DNA of 64,000 bases from Oscheius dolichura (GCA_932521035.1 OW051494.1:1970001-2034000), one strand, 5' to 3'; numbered from the stretch's first letter, positions 42,101 to 59,891 are shown. The notes: generated by a model not told the origin, from the sequence alone. A program made the numbers and translations.

Positions 42101-45100
42101 CGCCCTCTGCCAGGCGCACTAGTCTCCTTGGCTCCCTTTAGTCAGCTTTGAGAAAATGAATTTCAAATGGCTTCTTTCATGTTTCCCAGTGTTCTCCTTC
42201 CAAATTATTTAATCCTAAACGATTGTTGACTTTGTAAATGCCATCTTCCCTTCCTAGGGATCCGCGTCCTTCTGCCCTGCCTGAAGGTGCCTAAGGAGGA
42301 GGACGAGGCGGAGGATGGGGAAAAGCTTCTGTGGAGGCCTTTTTTTATAAAGCTTACGAGAAAGCAGACTGGGATATATATCACATTTACAAAGAGGGCA
42401 AAAAAAATACAAAAATTGGTCAAAAGACCCTTTGGAAGTGATTGAATGCCCAGGAAGCCATCGACCCCTCGAAATAGAACCAACCATATCCCCTTATATT
42501 TCTGTTCAGAACTGGATGACAATGAGCCACAAGAGGTAGAAGGGGTGGCCGTCTCCTTTTTCGGCTTCGTCCTCATCCACATCGGCAAGAAGGAAAAGAA
42601 GCGCGCCTATGCCCGGCTAAAGAACATGCACCTGTCATTCCATGACGACGAGGAGGTGCCCTTTTTATTTATTCTAGAATTTGCCATTATTCTAGAGTTC
42701 GGAATACCTCTGCGGCCCGTTTCACCTGATCGGATGCCAAATGATCAGCCGATCCGGGGACACGATACATATTCGATTGAACGAGTTGGAGAATCAGAAG
42801 CATCTCATCTTCAGTGTGGAGGATTCCAACGACACGTGGTCTATTCTACTCTCAGAGGTCAGTTGAATCCTAGAAATCGGCTACAGTATCCTTATAGTGT
42901 TGGCTGACACAGTACGATCTTCTCAGGACCAGCGTGACGGGGATGACGACCTGCGGGACCTTCTTCCTACGACAGGGGACCGCGGCGGGATGGCAACGGG
43001 CAGCTGGAGGACTCCTTGATCGGACACTGCATTATGTCATCCTGGACTCGTTGGACTGTATCTATGAATTGGACCTGAGAAAGGTGAGACTAATTGGGGG
43101 TGGTAATAGGAGAATTTAGATAATATCCATCAAGGAGAAGGTAGAAAAGGACCAATGGTACCAGTTCGTGAAGAAGAAGGACCATCGGGGACCGTTTATG
43201 CTCGTCCTCGAGGGATGGTAAGCCATTTTTAAGGGATATATCACGGGTAGAATATTGTACACGCTTCCTGGTTGAAATCTAGAGGGAAAATTAAAAAATA
43301 TTACAGTAGTCTTTAAATCGTGAGCGAAAAGGGGGGTCGTCCCATATCCAGACTCCATTTCCACGGCAAGGATCGCGCCTTTGCGGAAAATCTTACAGTA
43401 GTCTTTAAATCGTGAGCCCTTTATTGGAAAATCACCATGGTGCCCTGATTTCCAGTGATGAAAGTGTAAATTAGAGCCAGAAAAATGCTAAAAGAACCCG
43501 AAGATCGTGATCCTGGAGCTGGAAATGGCATTCTCGTCTGCAGGCAGCAGGCAGGGGTATTATAGGGCGAACCGAGCGCGGCCTAGCGGTTTTCCTCGTC
43601 TCAAAATGCCTCCCAGATAGAAAGTTTCCCCCTATTTTATTCTCCAGATTAAGAGCTATCATTGTTTAGGGGGAAGATCTGATTCTCTGCTTCCTAGGCG
43701 GTCACGAACCGATTTCCGGTCAACTTCCCACTATTTCACCTAGAATTAGGCTTGGATGACGCCTAGAATTGAGGGAGAGCCTGAATTAAGGCTGCTTCAA
43801 TAAACCTAAAGTAGCCCTTATTCTAGGGAATAGAATGTGATCGAAAATTCCAGTTGAAAGGGACCAAAAGGTCTCAAAAGACCGTCGGCCCGCAATGTGC
43901 CCGCGCTGTCCCTTCAGCACCCTGTTCCCAGTAGGCCACTGGAAATTGAACCTCCCAGCCTAATTCTCGCCCTTTCAGTTCCCTCTACATTGAGTGTGAC
44001 GATGAATGGAGTACAAATCTGTGGTGTGAAGTGATCAAAGAAGTCTTGAATCGACCGGCCGCCTCCCTGGAAGAATACCGCCTCACCGGAGACAATGTAC
44101 CAATAGTCAGAGGCTGTCTCCCTCCCCTTCCTAATCATTCCCTTCAGATTGTCGATAAATGTATCCGTTTCATTTCGGTGTACGGTATGTCGTCCGAAGG
44201 TATCTATCGCCGGAATGGCAAAATCTCCGAGGCCAAGGAGATTCTCGGCAAATTGAACAAAGGTACGGACTTTCGGGTAGGCGTCGCCCGAGGAGGACAG
44301 GGCTTTTCCACTCTTTACTATACCTTCCATGTGTACCTTTTGGGTTTATTACATTCTTCAGATCAAGAGCTATCTCTATTTTCCTCAAAAAATCCAATTC
44401 CATGGTTCCTTGAAGAGCTAGACGGCTGGCAAACTCGATTCCAGTCTATTTTCCGATAATTTCAACTTGTAAGCCGTCTAGTACCTCAAGGAGCCAAGGG
44501 ATGGGACTGCTAGTAGAAAGTAACAATACCTCTTGATCTAGAGAATGGAATAAGGATAAAAATTATACTTGGGAATCATTTGAAGGTAGCCAGATGTCTC
44601 TGCCCCGCGTCGCAAGCCTTTGAGCCAGGGGTGGGCGGGAATCCCGATCCCGTCCCGGCCTTTGTGATCGGACTTTCATTCCGTCCTGTTTCCGCCACTC
44701 CTGAACACCCCCTGGAAATACCCCGACCATTCTGTTCAGATGCCCCCGGGGTCCATCTGAAGCCCGACACGGACGAGACAGTCTACGCTGTGGCCGATGT
44801 CCTTCGCCAGTTCTTCCGCCGTCTCTGTACTCCCCTGATCTCTCATAATGTTCATCCTCCTCTCTTCAATATTGGTATGCCATAACATGCCGTTCCCATC
44901 CAAAAATCCCGTTTCAGTGTCCAGTTCTATGGATATTTCCACAAAGTCCCACGAGATGGGCCAGTGCCTCCAGCAGCTGTCCCATGTCCACTACAATACC
45001 CTCCGGAAATTAATCATCCATCTATAGTAAATACTCAGGGGAGTATTGCATATAGTTGATTAATTTAGCGATGTCTCTACCCGGGCGGCGGAGAACCGAG

Positions 45101-46928
45101 CCAGCGTCGAGAACCTGGCTACCGTATTTGGAGCGTCTCTCTTTCACACGGAGTCGGAACTCGGCCCCTGTTTTACGGAGAATTCCAATCAGACGGCTGT
45201 AATCGCCATGCTTATTAGTCACTATGATAAGATATTTGAGGTAAGGGCCATTTTTGGGATAAGGGACAGGAAGGGCCGCGCCGCGTCCATGGCAGACTGG
45301 TGGCGGGAGGACGTCTTCTGGCGCCCTGGGAGCTATTCAAAACAGAATTTTTGACTGTATCTTATAGAGAAGATCAAGGGTTATTTGTTGGATATAGTTG
45401 GAAGTTCTGAAGACCCTGTTACAGATCCAATAGAGTCGAATTTAGCGTATTTTTGGCTAATTTCGAGCATTTTGGGGGTAAAATGCCTACTGTACAGCTT
45501 GTCGGCCTGCCAGGACGACTTCGAAAAGGGCCGGTCCAGGGAGACTTTTAAGCCAAAAGGGAATAAATAAAAATCCGATCCGTTTCAGCTGACATGCAGA
45601 GAAGAACTGAGCAAAGTGTTGATCGAAGAAGCCGAGAAGGTCAAGTCCCCGCAGCACAAGGCTGTCCGTGCCGACGGACTCCTCGTTCCCATCCACAAAT
45701 GGGAGAAGGAAAACTGTTGCTTCAATGTGAAGACGGAGCTGGCGGCGGAAGAAGTCTGCCGACAGGCTATCGCTACCAGGGGATTCAATGCTTCGGGAGA
45801 TGGGAAATATGCTCTGTATGAGGTAGATTTATCTACATTTTATCTTTTCCTCGGGTTACTGCATTCCGAGAAACCAAACAGACACTGCCGACATTTTACG
45901 GTTGCAGTATTCCAAATCTCCCCGGTCCCTCTCCATACAAAATGTATTCAGAAAGTCCGTGGAGGAGATCTCTCCCGACGACTTTTTGACTCTGAACGCC
46001 TCTCGGAAGTGGTGATAAATCGCTGGATTCCTTGGAAATGCCACGATGGATACCTGCTCTTCAATTCGGACACAACGATCCCTCCGAGTCCGGATAACCT
46101 GGTAATTCCCAGTTCCAGTCATTTCAATGAAAAAAGAAATTTCAGTCAAGCTTCAGTGGCAAAGTTAAAATTGCCGAGCCAGGAGGACGGGCATTTAAAA
46201 CGGTAGAATTGAAAATTGATGAAGGAGATAAAGTTGTAAGCTTCAAAGGAGATAAGAAGAGCAAGGAATGGGCGTTGGATCAAACTATTTGGTTTACAGG
46301 AGCTGAAACTTCGAGAAAGGTCGGTTAAATAGAGGAACAGTTAGGGAGTGTGAAGCTACAGGTGCAGGATGATGAAAAAGTACATAAAAATGAAGGAAAA
46401 CCAGTGAAATTGTCGGAATAAAACGAAGAAAAGCGATCAAATATATGGGAGAAAGAGTAAAAAAAATCCAAGAAACACCTTTCTCGCGCTTTCCCAAGTC
46501 ATAATTTGGATGACCGTGTTGGATGACATTAGATAGGCTTTCTTTTGCTCAAGTTCTCTATTTTTCTCGTTATTTTTTTCATATTTCATCAATTTTGTAT
46601 CGTGTCTATTGCCTTTCATAGTCAGCAAAAGAGTGAATTTTATACAGCAGCATTTGATACCCACCAGCAAGTCGAAAAATTTATGCCGGAGCCGAAAAAC
46701 TCCCTAACTGTTCCATCCAAACAGATTCATCAAAGAAGTCTGTTTTATTCGAGATTTCAGGCTCCCTATACTTATAACATTACTATTGTTCCGGAAAATA
46801 GTAATTTTTCGGACAAATACATTGGCTTTTGTGTCAGCTTCAAAGCTGAAGCCGACCGGAATAACTTCCTCAACCAGGTCCACTACATTCAGCAGGCTAG
46901 CAGGCCTGCTCATCTTGTCCATATCTAA
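39180..46928 (+). CDS. ARAP: ARAP-like PH/RhoGAP/Ras-association protein
   Basis: Long gene with about twenty exons. The N-terminal third is Pro-rich and disordered (NTPVPKPRTRFN, PPPKPPRASPTENVPPRPPP, PVPPIPPRPLQ), with likely SH3 ligands. A first PH-like domain spans about 42500-42860 (GFVLIHIGKKEKKRAYARLK ... SNDTWSILLSE). A second spans about 42930-44030 (GTFFLRQGTAAGWQ, LHYVILDSLDCIYELDLRK, EWSTNLWCEVIKE). The RhoGAP domain lies at about 44100-45240 (GCLPPLPNHSLQIVDKCI, SEGIYRRNG with the catalytic Arg, AVADVLRQFFRRLCTPLI). It is followed by a Ras-association domain (AAEEVCRQAIATRGFN) and a C-terminal PH-like domain ending at 46926-46928 (WALDQTIWFTGAETSRKAP, NNFLNQVHYIQQ). This is the ARAP order, but no ArfGAP zinc finger is seen between the PH domains. 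ARAPs are PIP3-regulated GAPs for Rho at the plasma membrane. The start at 39180 is the first ATG. Confidence 0.78.
39747..39942. repeat. Foldback element in ARAP intron
   Basis: The left end ATTCTCCAGATCAGGTACTA and the right end TAGTTTCTGATCTGGAGAAT are inverted copies. Inner blocks TTTGGGACCCGATT and AATTGGGTCTCAAATT also pair. Total about 195 bases, non-coding. Confidence 0.8.
43632..43850. repeat. Partial copy of the ATTCTCCAGAT repeat in ARAP intron
   Basis: TATTCTCCAGATTAAGAGCTA at the left matches the ends of the foldback elements at 39.75 and 44.36 kb. A right-hand partner is less clear (AGGGAATAGAATGTGATC near 43830). The extent is approximate. Confidence 0.5.
44353..44546. repeat. 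Foldback element in the RhoGAP intron of the ARAP gene
   Basis: ATTCTTCAGATCAAGAGCTA on the left pairs with CTCTTGATCTAGAGAATGG on the right. Inner blocks CCTTGAAGAGCTAGACGGCT and AGCCGTCTAGTACCTCAAGG also pair. Same family as 39.75 kb. Confidence 0.85.
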
Positions 46929-47376
46929 AATTACTCTAGAATATTTTATTTTACCTTATGATTTCATATCTTCCCTCTATGAGGGCATTCCTTATAATTT
47001 TGCTATAATTTGCTATCCATTTTGTGTTGAGCAATGCATTTTTGACATATTGCATTCTTTTCTCAAATGCATTTTTTCTTTCTCTACTGGTGGAAAGCTT
47101 AATTTATTACGAGTGTCTCCCTCTAAGTGCCCAGTATAAAACATGATCGTTACAGAAATTTACCATAGCATTTTGAACCAAACCTCAACGTGTTTCATAA
47201 TGTAATTATTTCATTCCGGTGTTTTTGTGATAGCATTTGTTCTTCTTGGTATATCTGTGCCTTGGAGTTGTTATACAGATTTAATTTCATGTGTTGCACT
47301 TTATTCTTTATTTATTTGTATGCTACTCCGGTTTACTTTTCGTTTTATCAAGTTGATTTGTGTATCCATTTTTTAG
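46929..47376. other. Spacer between ARAP and MRPS9
   Basis: T-rich. No exon; several TTTTTAG/TTTCAG-like acceptors, the last directly before the MRPS9 ATG. Confidence 0.4.
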
Positions 47377-50300
47377 ATGTTATCCAGAACATTGCGGAAC
47401 TGCACAGTCAAACTGCTGTCTACAGAAGCTGCTGCTTCCTCGTCAGAAGCTGAAATAAATCCGGAAAAGAGGTTAAAAAAGATAGGACGAGCATTAGAAA
47501 CATATCTTCGGCAAAGTAAAGAGCATGTAGCTATGATGAATAAGGAAAGGTAATCGTTTTATCCCTTATTTTATATTTATAATATTTTTTTCAGGGCTGA
47601 TTTTGAGCTGGGAAAACGACATTTGGCTAATATGATGTCGCTGGACCCGAATGCACTTACACAAAAAGATATAGACGAGTGAGTTTTATTTGATTATCAC
47701 GAGTATCTCAACTATTACAGAGCAATAAAGTATTTGTTCCCTTCTTCACTGTTTGATCTTAACGCTCGCCCTGTTATGAGACCACCAGATGAGATTTTAC
47801 CCAAGTAAGGATTGTTCTTTTATTTTCAATAATTGCATCGTTTTCAGATTCCATCGCTTTTCTTTCGATGATGAAGGTCGACCTATCGGCAGTCGTTTTT
47901 TCACACTTAGTCCTAATTTTTATTCGTTGCTTTCGGTAAATTATGGATGTTTATTCCAGTTTAATGCTCAATTTTAGAAGGTTGGTATAAAAACAGCCGC
48001 AGTAACTAGGTATTACAATCATAGTGCAACTAGCGTGACAAATACACAAGATCATCAACCATAGTATTTCTGTTTTACTGTTTTTCTTACCAAGTATTTA
48101 GTAATACTAGCGGCACGCAATGGTTAAATGAGGAGAGGATGAAAAAGAAATTAAGAGAAAAATTCTCGACAGAAATGGTAAGCTGGTTCATTTGATGGGC
48201 ATTTTTAAAATTGCAGTATATTAATCTCGTAACGGCTTTTGATCATTTAGTGAGCCTTCCGGCTTCGTCGATTGAAACTGAATTTATAAATCAGTATAGG
48301 TAACAGCTTTTCAATTCCATTAACTTCTGCATACAATTTTAGAGAACCCTTAGCATCCAGTACTGAGACAAATATCTTTGGACCACGAATTCCGGAAGTA
48401 CAAGTAGATGGAGAAACTAATCGACGCATTGCTCACGTCAGGTACCTACCAATAAAATTAAGACCAAAATGGATTTCAGAACCCATTGTAAAGATACTAC
48501 AGTAGAAGTAACTGTAACAGATGCTGGAATTGGTAAATTTGATATTAACGGCCAAGCATTGCATGATTTTCGACATATAATTGCACGGTTCGTTTGAATT
48601 TTTGTAAAGCTTCTTTTAGCAATAGATAATGTTCCGTAAATCCCTTGCTTTCATTGATGCAATAATGGTTTTCTATTCGATTTAACAATCGCTCATATTC
48701 CCATGATAGGGTGCATTTAAGCGAATTTATTACCTGGTACTAGGCGGCACTCGTATAAGACACGTGATGCATTCGTTATAAAAGATGTTTAACGATAACA
48801 TTGTCTGGTACTGCGGAGATTAGGAACAGAAACATTTGGAAAATATAAAAAATAATTCATATCATTGCTGGTTGTTATAATTGTGTGATTTTTTAGAGAA
48901 ATACTTCTTGCACCTATGATAGTTGCAAATTTACTGGGAAAAGTGGATGTTACGGCTACATCGAAAGGATCTGGAGGAGCTACAGCTTTGCCACGTGCTG
49001 TCAGACATGGAGCTGCTCTGTGTATAGCTGCTCTTCATCCACAAACTATGGAACCACTACGATTGGGTATGTTTTGTAATTCTACATCTAATGTTTTCAA
49101 ATTTGAATTTAAACTATTGATTCTCAAAGCCATTATCCTCGAAAATTTCAGTCCCGTGTGAGAAGCTGTTTTTTAGGTCGCTTCTGAGCCGTAAGTAGGA
49201 GCAGATGGCCAATCGTCTTTCCGAAAGCCTTTTTTTTTGCGACTCCATTAGACCCCCCGCCGCGTAAAAAATGGCTTCAGAGACGGCTTTTCTGTGGAAT
49301 TTGGTGTAATTCTCCGCAAATCTTGCCCCCAATGTCGATGAGCCAGGGGTTAATTCCATGCGAGCTGAAACGTTTAGGGAAAAATAACGGAAAAGGCTCG
49401 TTTTGCAAATTGGAAGATAAGCTCACTTGTTTTTGTGATTAGTAGGTGCAAACTCTGATTTCTTTAGTATTACCTTGTTAAAATTCATTCTTGTTTGTCG
49501 TTGTTTCTCGTTCCCAGAAAGTAGTCCAAACGACCTTCATGAAAAAGGCGCAGTTCAATCGTTTTGCATAAGCGGTTCAGAGGCTGGCAATTTCATAGAG
49601 CAAACAATAAATAACATATAAATTAACATAAGTTTTGCCAAGTTTACGGTGATTTCCGCTCAGCTTACAAATTAATCCACAATTGTTTTCCCACCTTTTT
49701 CCTGTTTTCCTTTCTATGTCATACCTCAAACAAAAACCTTATCACGAGTCATGTTGTTTTTCATGTGTTCGCTAACTTCCGGTGAGTTCTTATTGACAGA
49801 GCCCTTAGCATCACGGCTACTTTCCCATTGAGTCACAATAGAGGAATGAGATTTATGGGTCAGCGGATGAGTCAGATTGGTCAAAGGCAGTCTATTCATC
49901 CCGTTGGATCAGCATTTTGAGCATGATTCATCACATTTCATAACTCCTAATTAGGGAAATCTGGAGAAATCTCCCCCTTGGATTATTAAATTACCCTCAA
50001 AATCTATCTGTTTTCTATTGCAACTGGTTTCACAACGAGAAACGCTAGGGGTAGTCAGCTGATTTATTAAAAGTTCTTGTCATTTCTAATTTTATTAATT
50101 TTCAGCAGGTCTTCTTACTCTTGATCCCCGAAGAAAAGAACGTAGCAAGGTCAACCAACCAGGAGCTCGTGCCAAATGGATCTGGTATGTTTTTTTTCTC
50201 GATTATTGCAGAACACTTTCAACTTTCGAATTGATGTGCTTTGCTCTATAAGCCGTTTATTTTGTCACCGGGGGTCGCCGTATCACCCTTCCCATTTTTG

Positions 50301-50415
50301 TTCCTCAAAAAGATTGGCGACCCCCTTAGTGGCCACTATTGTGTTCTTTTGCGTGGCGTGTGACCCCGGTCAGCTTACGCGCATTACATGTTCTTTTTGC
50401 AGGAAGCGCCGCTAG
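47377..50415 (+). CDS. MRPS9: Mitochondrial ribosomal protein uS9m
   Basis: The start directly follows TTTTTTAG. A mitochondrial presequence (MLSRTLRNCTVKLLSTEAA) and the mito-specific N-terminal domain come first: RLKKIGRALETYLRQSKEHV, SRFFTLSPNFYSLLSE, FDHLVSLPASSIETEF. The C-terminal bacterial-like S9 domain follows: DTTVEVTVTDAGIGKFDING, LLGKVDVTATSKGSGGATA, AVRHGAALCIAAL, LTLDPRRKERSKVNQPGARA, ending KWIWKRR. It sits in the small mitoribosomal subunit with its basic tail near the decoding centre. Exons are short with introns of 35-60 nt except two long ones, about 300 nt at 48590-48895 and about 1.04 kb at 49065-50106. The last exon is only 13 bases long (50403-50415). Confidence 0.93.
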
Positions 50416-51622
50416 TCGGTGCCAGGCTCCGCCTTCGGCTCGTTCCCGCGTCGTTTAACTCCGCCCAGTTGTTTACTGCTACTTTGTTGTTAGGTCAAAA
50501 AACACGGTGAGGTTTGCTTGTTTTCAAGGGAGCAGAGAATAAGATGTGACTTGAGATTAGAAAAACAGTTGTTTAGGTTTATTTTTATTTGTTACTTTTT
50601 GTTGCAGCAGCATATTATAGTATGTTAAAATAAATTATACAAAATTATTTCTTTCTCTGAAGAGCGGCAAGAAAAATGAGGGTATTGGGCTACCAATTAG
50701 GTTCACCCCCCTTGTTTTCGTCAAGAAGCGCCCTAGATCTAAGTGGCCTGATCAGCTGGGCATCAAAATCTCTCTAAAGTAATGGAAAGCTAATTATTCC
50801 CACCGGAAGTCGGAAATAAATGACGGTGCCCGAAAAAAAATGTTCTCTCACCAAATGACCAAAGCGCAGCCGCGTGTAGTAAAAAATGACTGCTGGGGTT
50901 TCCCCGCCGACACGTAGACAAGATGAAGCACTAATCGCAACGTCTGGGAAGAGGAAGGGAAAAAACATTTTGGATTTATTTGCAAGGAGTTTTGCTATGA
51001 AAATCTGACAAGTGCGGAGCAAATAGTTGGCGGAAGTTCATCGACGGTTGAGCAAAAGAGCAAACGAAATTGTTAGTGGATCGAGGATCACAAAAAGATG
51101 GTGGAATCAGTTCCTGATGAGGTCTGAAACTTTATTTCAGATATTGTCAAAGAGTAATGATTTCTGGATAAAGGATCACACCAGATTGAACTCTAATTAT
51201 TGCATGCCAATAATTAACAGGTTTTATTAATTTGCAGTTTATATAAATTTTAGACCATTCCGAAAGATAGCAGAGACTCTCAAGTCTTTTTCCCCCATCA
51301 TGTGTCTTCTTTCCATTTCCCGCTCGCCAGTCGCCTAATTCATTTCCTCCCCTCTTTTCGCGACCCCCCTGTGTGACCTCGGGGCTAGGAAAAAAAGTTC
51401 GCGCCAGTCGGCGCCGGTGTCCGCCGGCCGCCTTGATTTTAGACCCCGTGCGAGCTATTGACCGCCGAGCGCGGTTGGTTTTGGTTCGTCGGGGGGCCGC
51501 CGCCGCTGCTGTGAGCGAGAGAGAAAAAGAACGAGAGAGAGCGCGACGAGGAGGGGCGGAACACACGGGCTGGTGCCGGCCGGCACGAACCCTGGTACGG
51601 GACCGCCTCTTTCTCCTTGCAA
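50416..51622. other. Spacer upstream of MEIOC
   Basis: No exon supported. 51370-51600 is strongly GC-rich with simple AG/CG stretches and is probably the MEIOC promoter or 5' UTR. Confidence 0.4.
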
Positions 51623-56590
<4,968 letters not shown>

Positions 56591-58474
56591 ATGGGAAACC
56601 TATCCCAGCTGAATTTAGTCTTCATTCCTTGTATATATATTATTTGTTTTTTAGTTATTCTCCCTATACAGTCCCCAGCCAAACCAGTGTAGTCAAGATC
56701 CCCGTTCTCCACGCCCCCATATTCCCGGTTTTAGACAATCCCGGCCGCTAGCCTTCTTCCTTTTTTACTCCCTAATAATTATTTGTCTCTTATTATTTAT
56801 ACATATAAAGAGAGAGAAAGAGAATACCGTATCTAATATGGTATTTTTTGTTCATACGAAGCCTAATCATTACATACCTCTCGGTTGTATTATTTGCTCC
56901 CTTCAGAGAATAACCCCCCTCCTTGTATATGTATATTCAACACAAAAACATGTCTCAATATGAGTTTCTATTGGTCGCGGGCTATTCTCTATTTTGTAGA
57001 TGTGTTTTGTATGCAACAATATAAAAAAAACATACACGACAATTACTCAATTGCTAAAAATAATAAAAATATTCAGCTGCTTTTCATGTTCTTCCTTTGT
57101 TGTCCAATGAATATGGGGATCCAGAATCTATAAGCATGTCTCTTCTTTGATCAACGATAACACGAATAGGGAAGAATTCCAATCCTTGGAAGCAGACGAA
57201 CCAGTTGAAAAGATGGAATCACCCTTGGGATTTCGAATGGGGATTTCCCGGCTGACACGGTTATCGCGCCCCAATTTCTGTGTACACTCATTCTGAATGC
57301 TTTCCCTTTCCTTCAAATGATTTTCCCTCTCGCTCATGTCACAGAGCAATGCAATTGTAACTCCTCGGATAGAATATAGATAATTTGTGACCTGCATTGG
57401 AACCGAGAATATATTGGGCATACGGCAGCCATCATTGTTTTGCTGTATTATCTGCTAATAGGACAAACTATCTAAGAAGGATTTAGAGGTAATCTTACGC
57501 TCGGGTTGTTCCTCACAATGCTTTGTTTGTATATGCTTATTGTATTGTCTTCTTCATATCTTGCCTAAGCTCTTTTGAAGTTTTCTGATTCCAAATTTAT
57601 TTCTATGATTTATTGATGCATTTCTCATTTTTTTATAATAATCTCTAAAAAGAAAAGTGAAATCATACCAACCACTTGCTAATTCATGCTCATTTCACTC
57701 TCGATCACAAGGCCTCCCGCTCCGCTGCCACGTCAACACTGTGTTTTGCCATAATTGAGCTAAGCTGCCTATTTTTCACACTTCATCCAAATTGGAAAAC
57801 TTTGCTTTGCCTCGGTCTCATCCAGTCAAATTCTTGTTTGTAACTGTTTGAAACTAGGTATACTTAGAATTTCAATAGCAGATCATATTATGTCCAATTC
57901 TACAGCAAGCCCTCTGTAAGTTTTTCTTATCATTCTTCAGAGATAAAGGAAAACTCACGGATACTGATAATTTCTGTTTCGCACTATTCGGACTAACTAG
58001 ACTCAATTCAGTCATTTGGACGAGAAGATCAGCTACTTTTGCTTACAAGCTGCAGACGTTTTCTACACTCTAACATTTTGATAGTTTTCTTATCCAAATA
58101 AGAAAACCATTCAAAGTAGATCCTTTTCACTATGTTTGTGTCCACGTGGCAACGAGCAAGGAAACCCCCCCCCCCCCCCCCCCCCCCCCCCGCCAGAGCA
58201 TTATCCCATGTTTTTCCTTATTTTTCTCTCAAAGAAAGTGAAATTGAACATTCTTTTTCAATTTTTCTACAGTCCTTTTTTATAAAGGGCGAAGATAATA
58301 GAATTATGAAGCCATTACGCAGGAGAATACTGCACAACGGCAAAAAGACCAAGCTTACGTCCATGTCTTCGTCATTTTGCTAATGAAATATGAAGAAATG
58401 CTCAAATGTTCCCCTTTTACCATTTTTAATGCACTTTACAAAGATACCATCATATATTCTTATTTTTTAGGGTT
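56591..58474. other. AT-rich intergenic region
   Basis: A minus ORF of 97 codons at 57128-57421 (VTNYLYSIRGVTIALLCDMS, then charged) could be an exon but has no splice partner that I can see. The MEIOC 3' UTR occupies the first few hundred bases. A poly-C run is listed separately. Confidence 0.4.
58165..58191 (+). repeat. Poly-C tract, 27 bases
   Basis: Twenty-seven consecutive C residues 280 bases upstream of the SWEET ATG; a candidate i-motif/G-quadruplex site and a likely assembly or length-variable point. Confidence 0.9.
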
Positions 58475-59891
58475 ATGAGCTACAACAATGTAGGCATAGG
58501 TGAATTCATCCTGCCCTATCTTTCCCTGACGGCTTTAGCCTCTACTTTTGGGCTTTTCCTCTGTGGAATCTCTATCTGCAATCGTATCCGTCAACTTGGC
58601 AGTTCGGATACCACTTCGGGAGCTCCTTTCCTGATTGCCTTCCTCTCCTGTGCGTTTTGGTTGCAATACGGACTTATTAAGGAGGATAATGTCGTCATCG
58701 TTTGTAATGTCGTTGGTTTCACGCTTCAGACGTCGTATCTTGCCTACTACTACAGTATGCTGAGGAATAGAGTGAGTTATCCATCAAAATTTTAAAATAA
58801 TTAGATTAAAAACGTACAAAAATGTTCGCCAGTAGAAGGGAAGGCTTTGAATTTTTATTTGTGACCTTTTCCCATTCTGATAGCATGAGTCATTTCCTAA
58901 TTTCGGATAGATGCCCTTGAATTTTGAGACCGAGCTGGTGCTGCAGTGCCTATCAGGAAACCGTCACTCCTTCTCTCTTGGCCAAGGTCGGGCGAAGGAG
59001 CCCCACCTGGTACAGGGGTCACTGCCGCTTTCTCGGTTGTTTCTTGATCTGTCGGCCATTCGAGCGGGAAAATAGGAAAAAGGGGAGTTGGGAAATCGTG
59101 TTAAATATAAATTCGCACTCAATCTGCGTCATCGTGGCACCAAGGTCGACTGCCGCCTGCAGCTGGGGAAAGTTTTTCTGGCACACCAGGCGCTCTCTTG
59201 TCCTGGCACTGCGCAGCACGAGAAGTGCACAAAAAGGACAGCGGTACTCCTTTCTACAGCTGACACGCAGCGGCCACGGGTTGAATGGCACAAAAAAGAG
59301 CGCGCTTAGGCGGCTGTTTGAAGAGAGAAAAACTCGCGAGAGGAGAGACCAGCTGGAAAGGGCAAATGATCCACGCGGGGGACAAACGGTTCCCAAGGAG
59401 AGGGGCAAAATAATTAAAATTTACCTTTCTCTTTCCAGGTGCAATTGAATTTTGTCCGGAGAGTCATTGTCTCTGAGTTAGCTGTCATTGTCTCCATGAT
59501 CTACTGTGTAAATTATGGAAAATTTCATACCGGACAGATTATTGATGTTCTTGGTACTATCTGCATCATCCTGAATATTGCTACCATTGGTGCTCCATTG
59601 GCTTCTGTTGGTGAAGTGGTACGAACGAAGAGCACCGACTCGATGCCGCTTCCTTTGTGCATCGCAAGTTTCTTGGTTTCGGCTCAATGGCTTCTTTATG
59701 GAATTATTGTGGACGATTTTGTAATACGAGTAAGTTTCAAAACATAAGGTGTCAAAGAAAAATTACAGATGCCAAATTACATTGCTACGGCTATTTCCGC
59801 CGTTCAGCTGTCACTCTTTCTCATTTATCCACGAACTTCTTCCACGAGGAAGCACAGCCCTCTTCCATCTCATAATAGTGACACCGAATAG
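58475..59891 (+). CDS. SWEET: SWEET sugar transporter
   Basis: Three exons: 58475-58771, 59439-59729 and 59769-59891, giving about 236 residues, a normal SWEET length. Two MtN3 triple-helix bundles are joined by one linker helix. The first bundle has LSLTALASTFGLFLCGISIC, TTSGAPFLIAFLSCAFWLQY and VVIVCNVVGFTLQTSYLAYY. The second has IIDVLGTICIILNIATIGAP, the signature STDSMPLPLCIASFLVSAQW, and MPNYIATAISAVQLSLFLIY. The conserved Asn (VCNVVG, PNYIAT) and Pro tetrad residues are present. The tail is short and hydrophilic (TSSTRKHSPSS). It would move mono- or disaccharides down their gradient across the plasma or Golgi membrane. The 667-base intron 1 carries a GC-rich block at 58930-59400. Confidence 0.95.

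Noticed and set aside
39180..46928. SYD-1-type synaptic RhoGAP
   Set aside because: SYD-1 has PDZ and C2 domains before RhoGAP; here PH-like domains precede it and RA plus PH follow, which fits ARAP.
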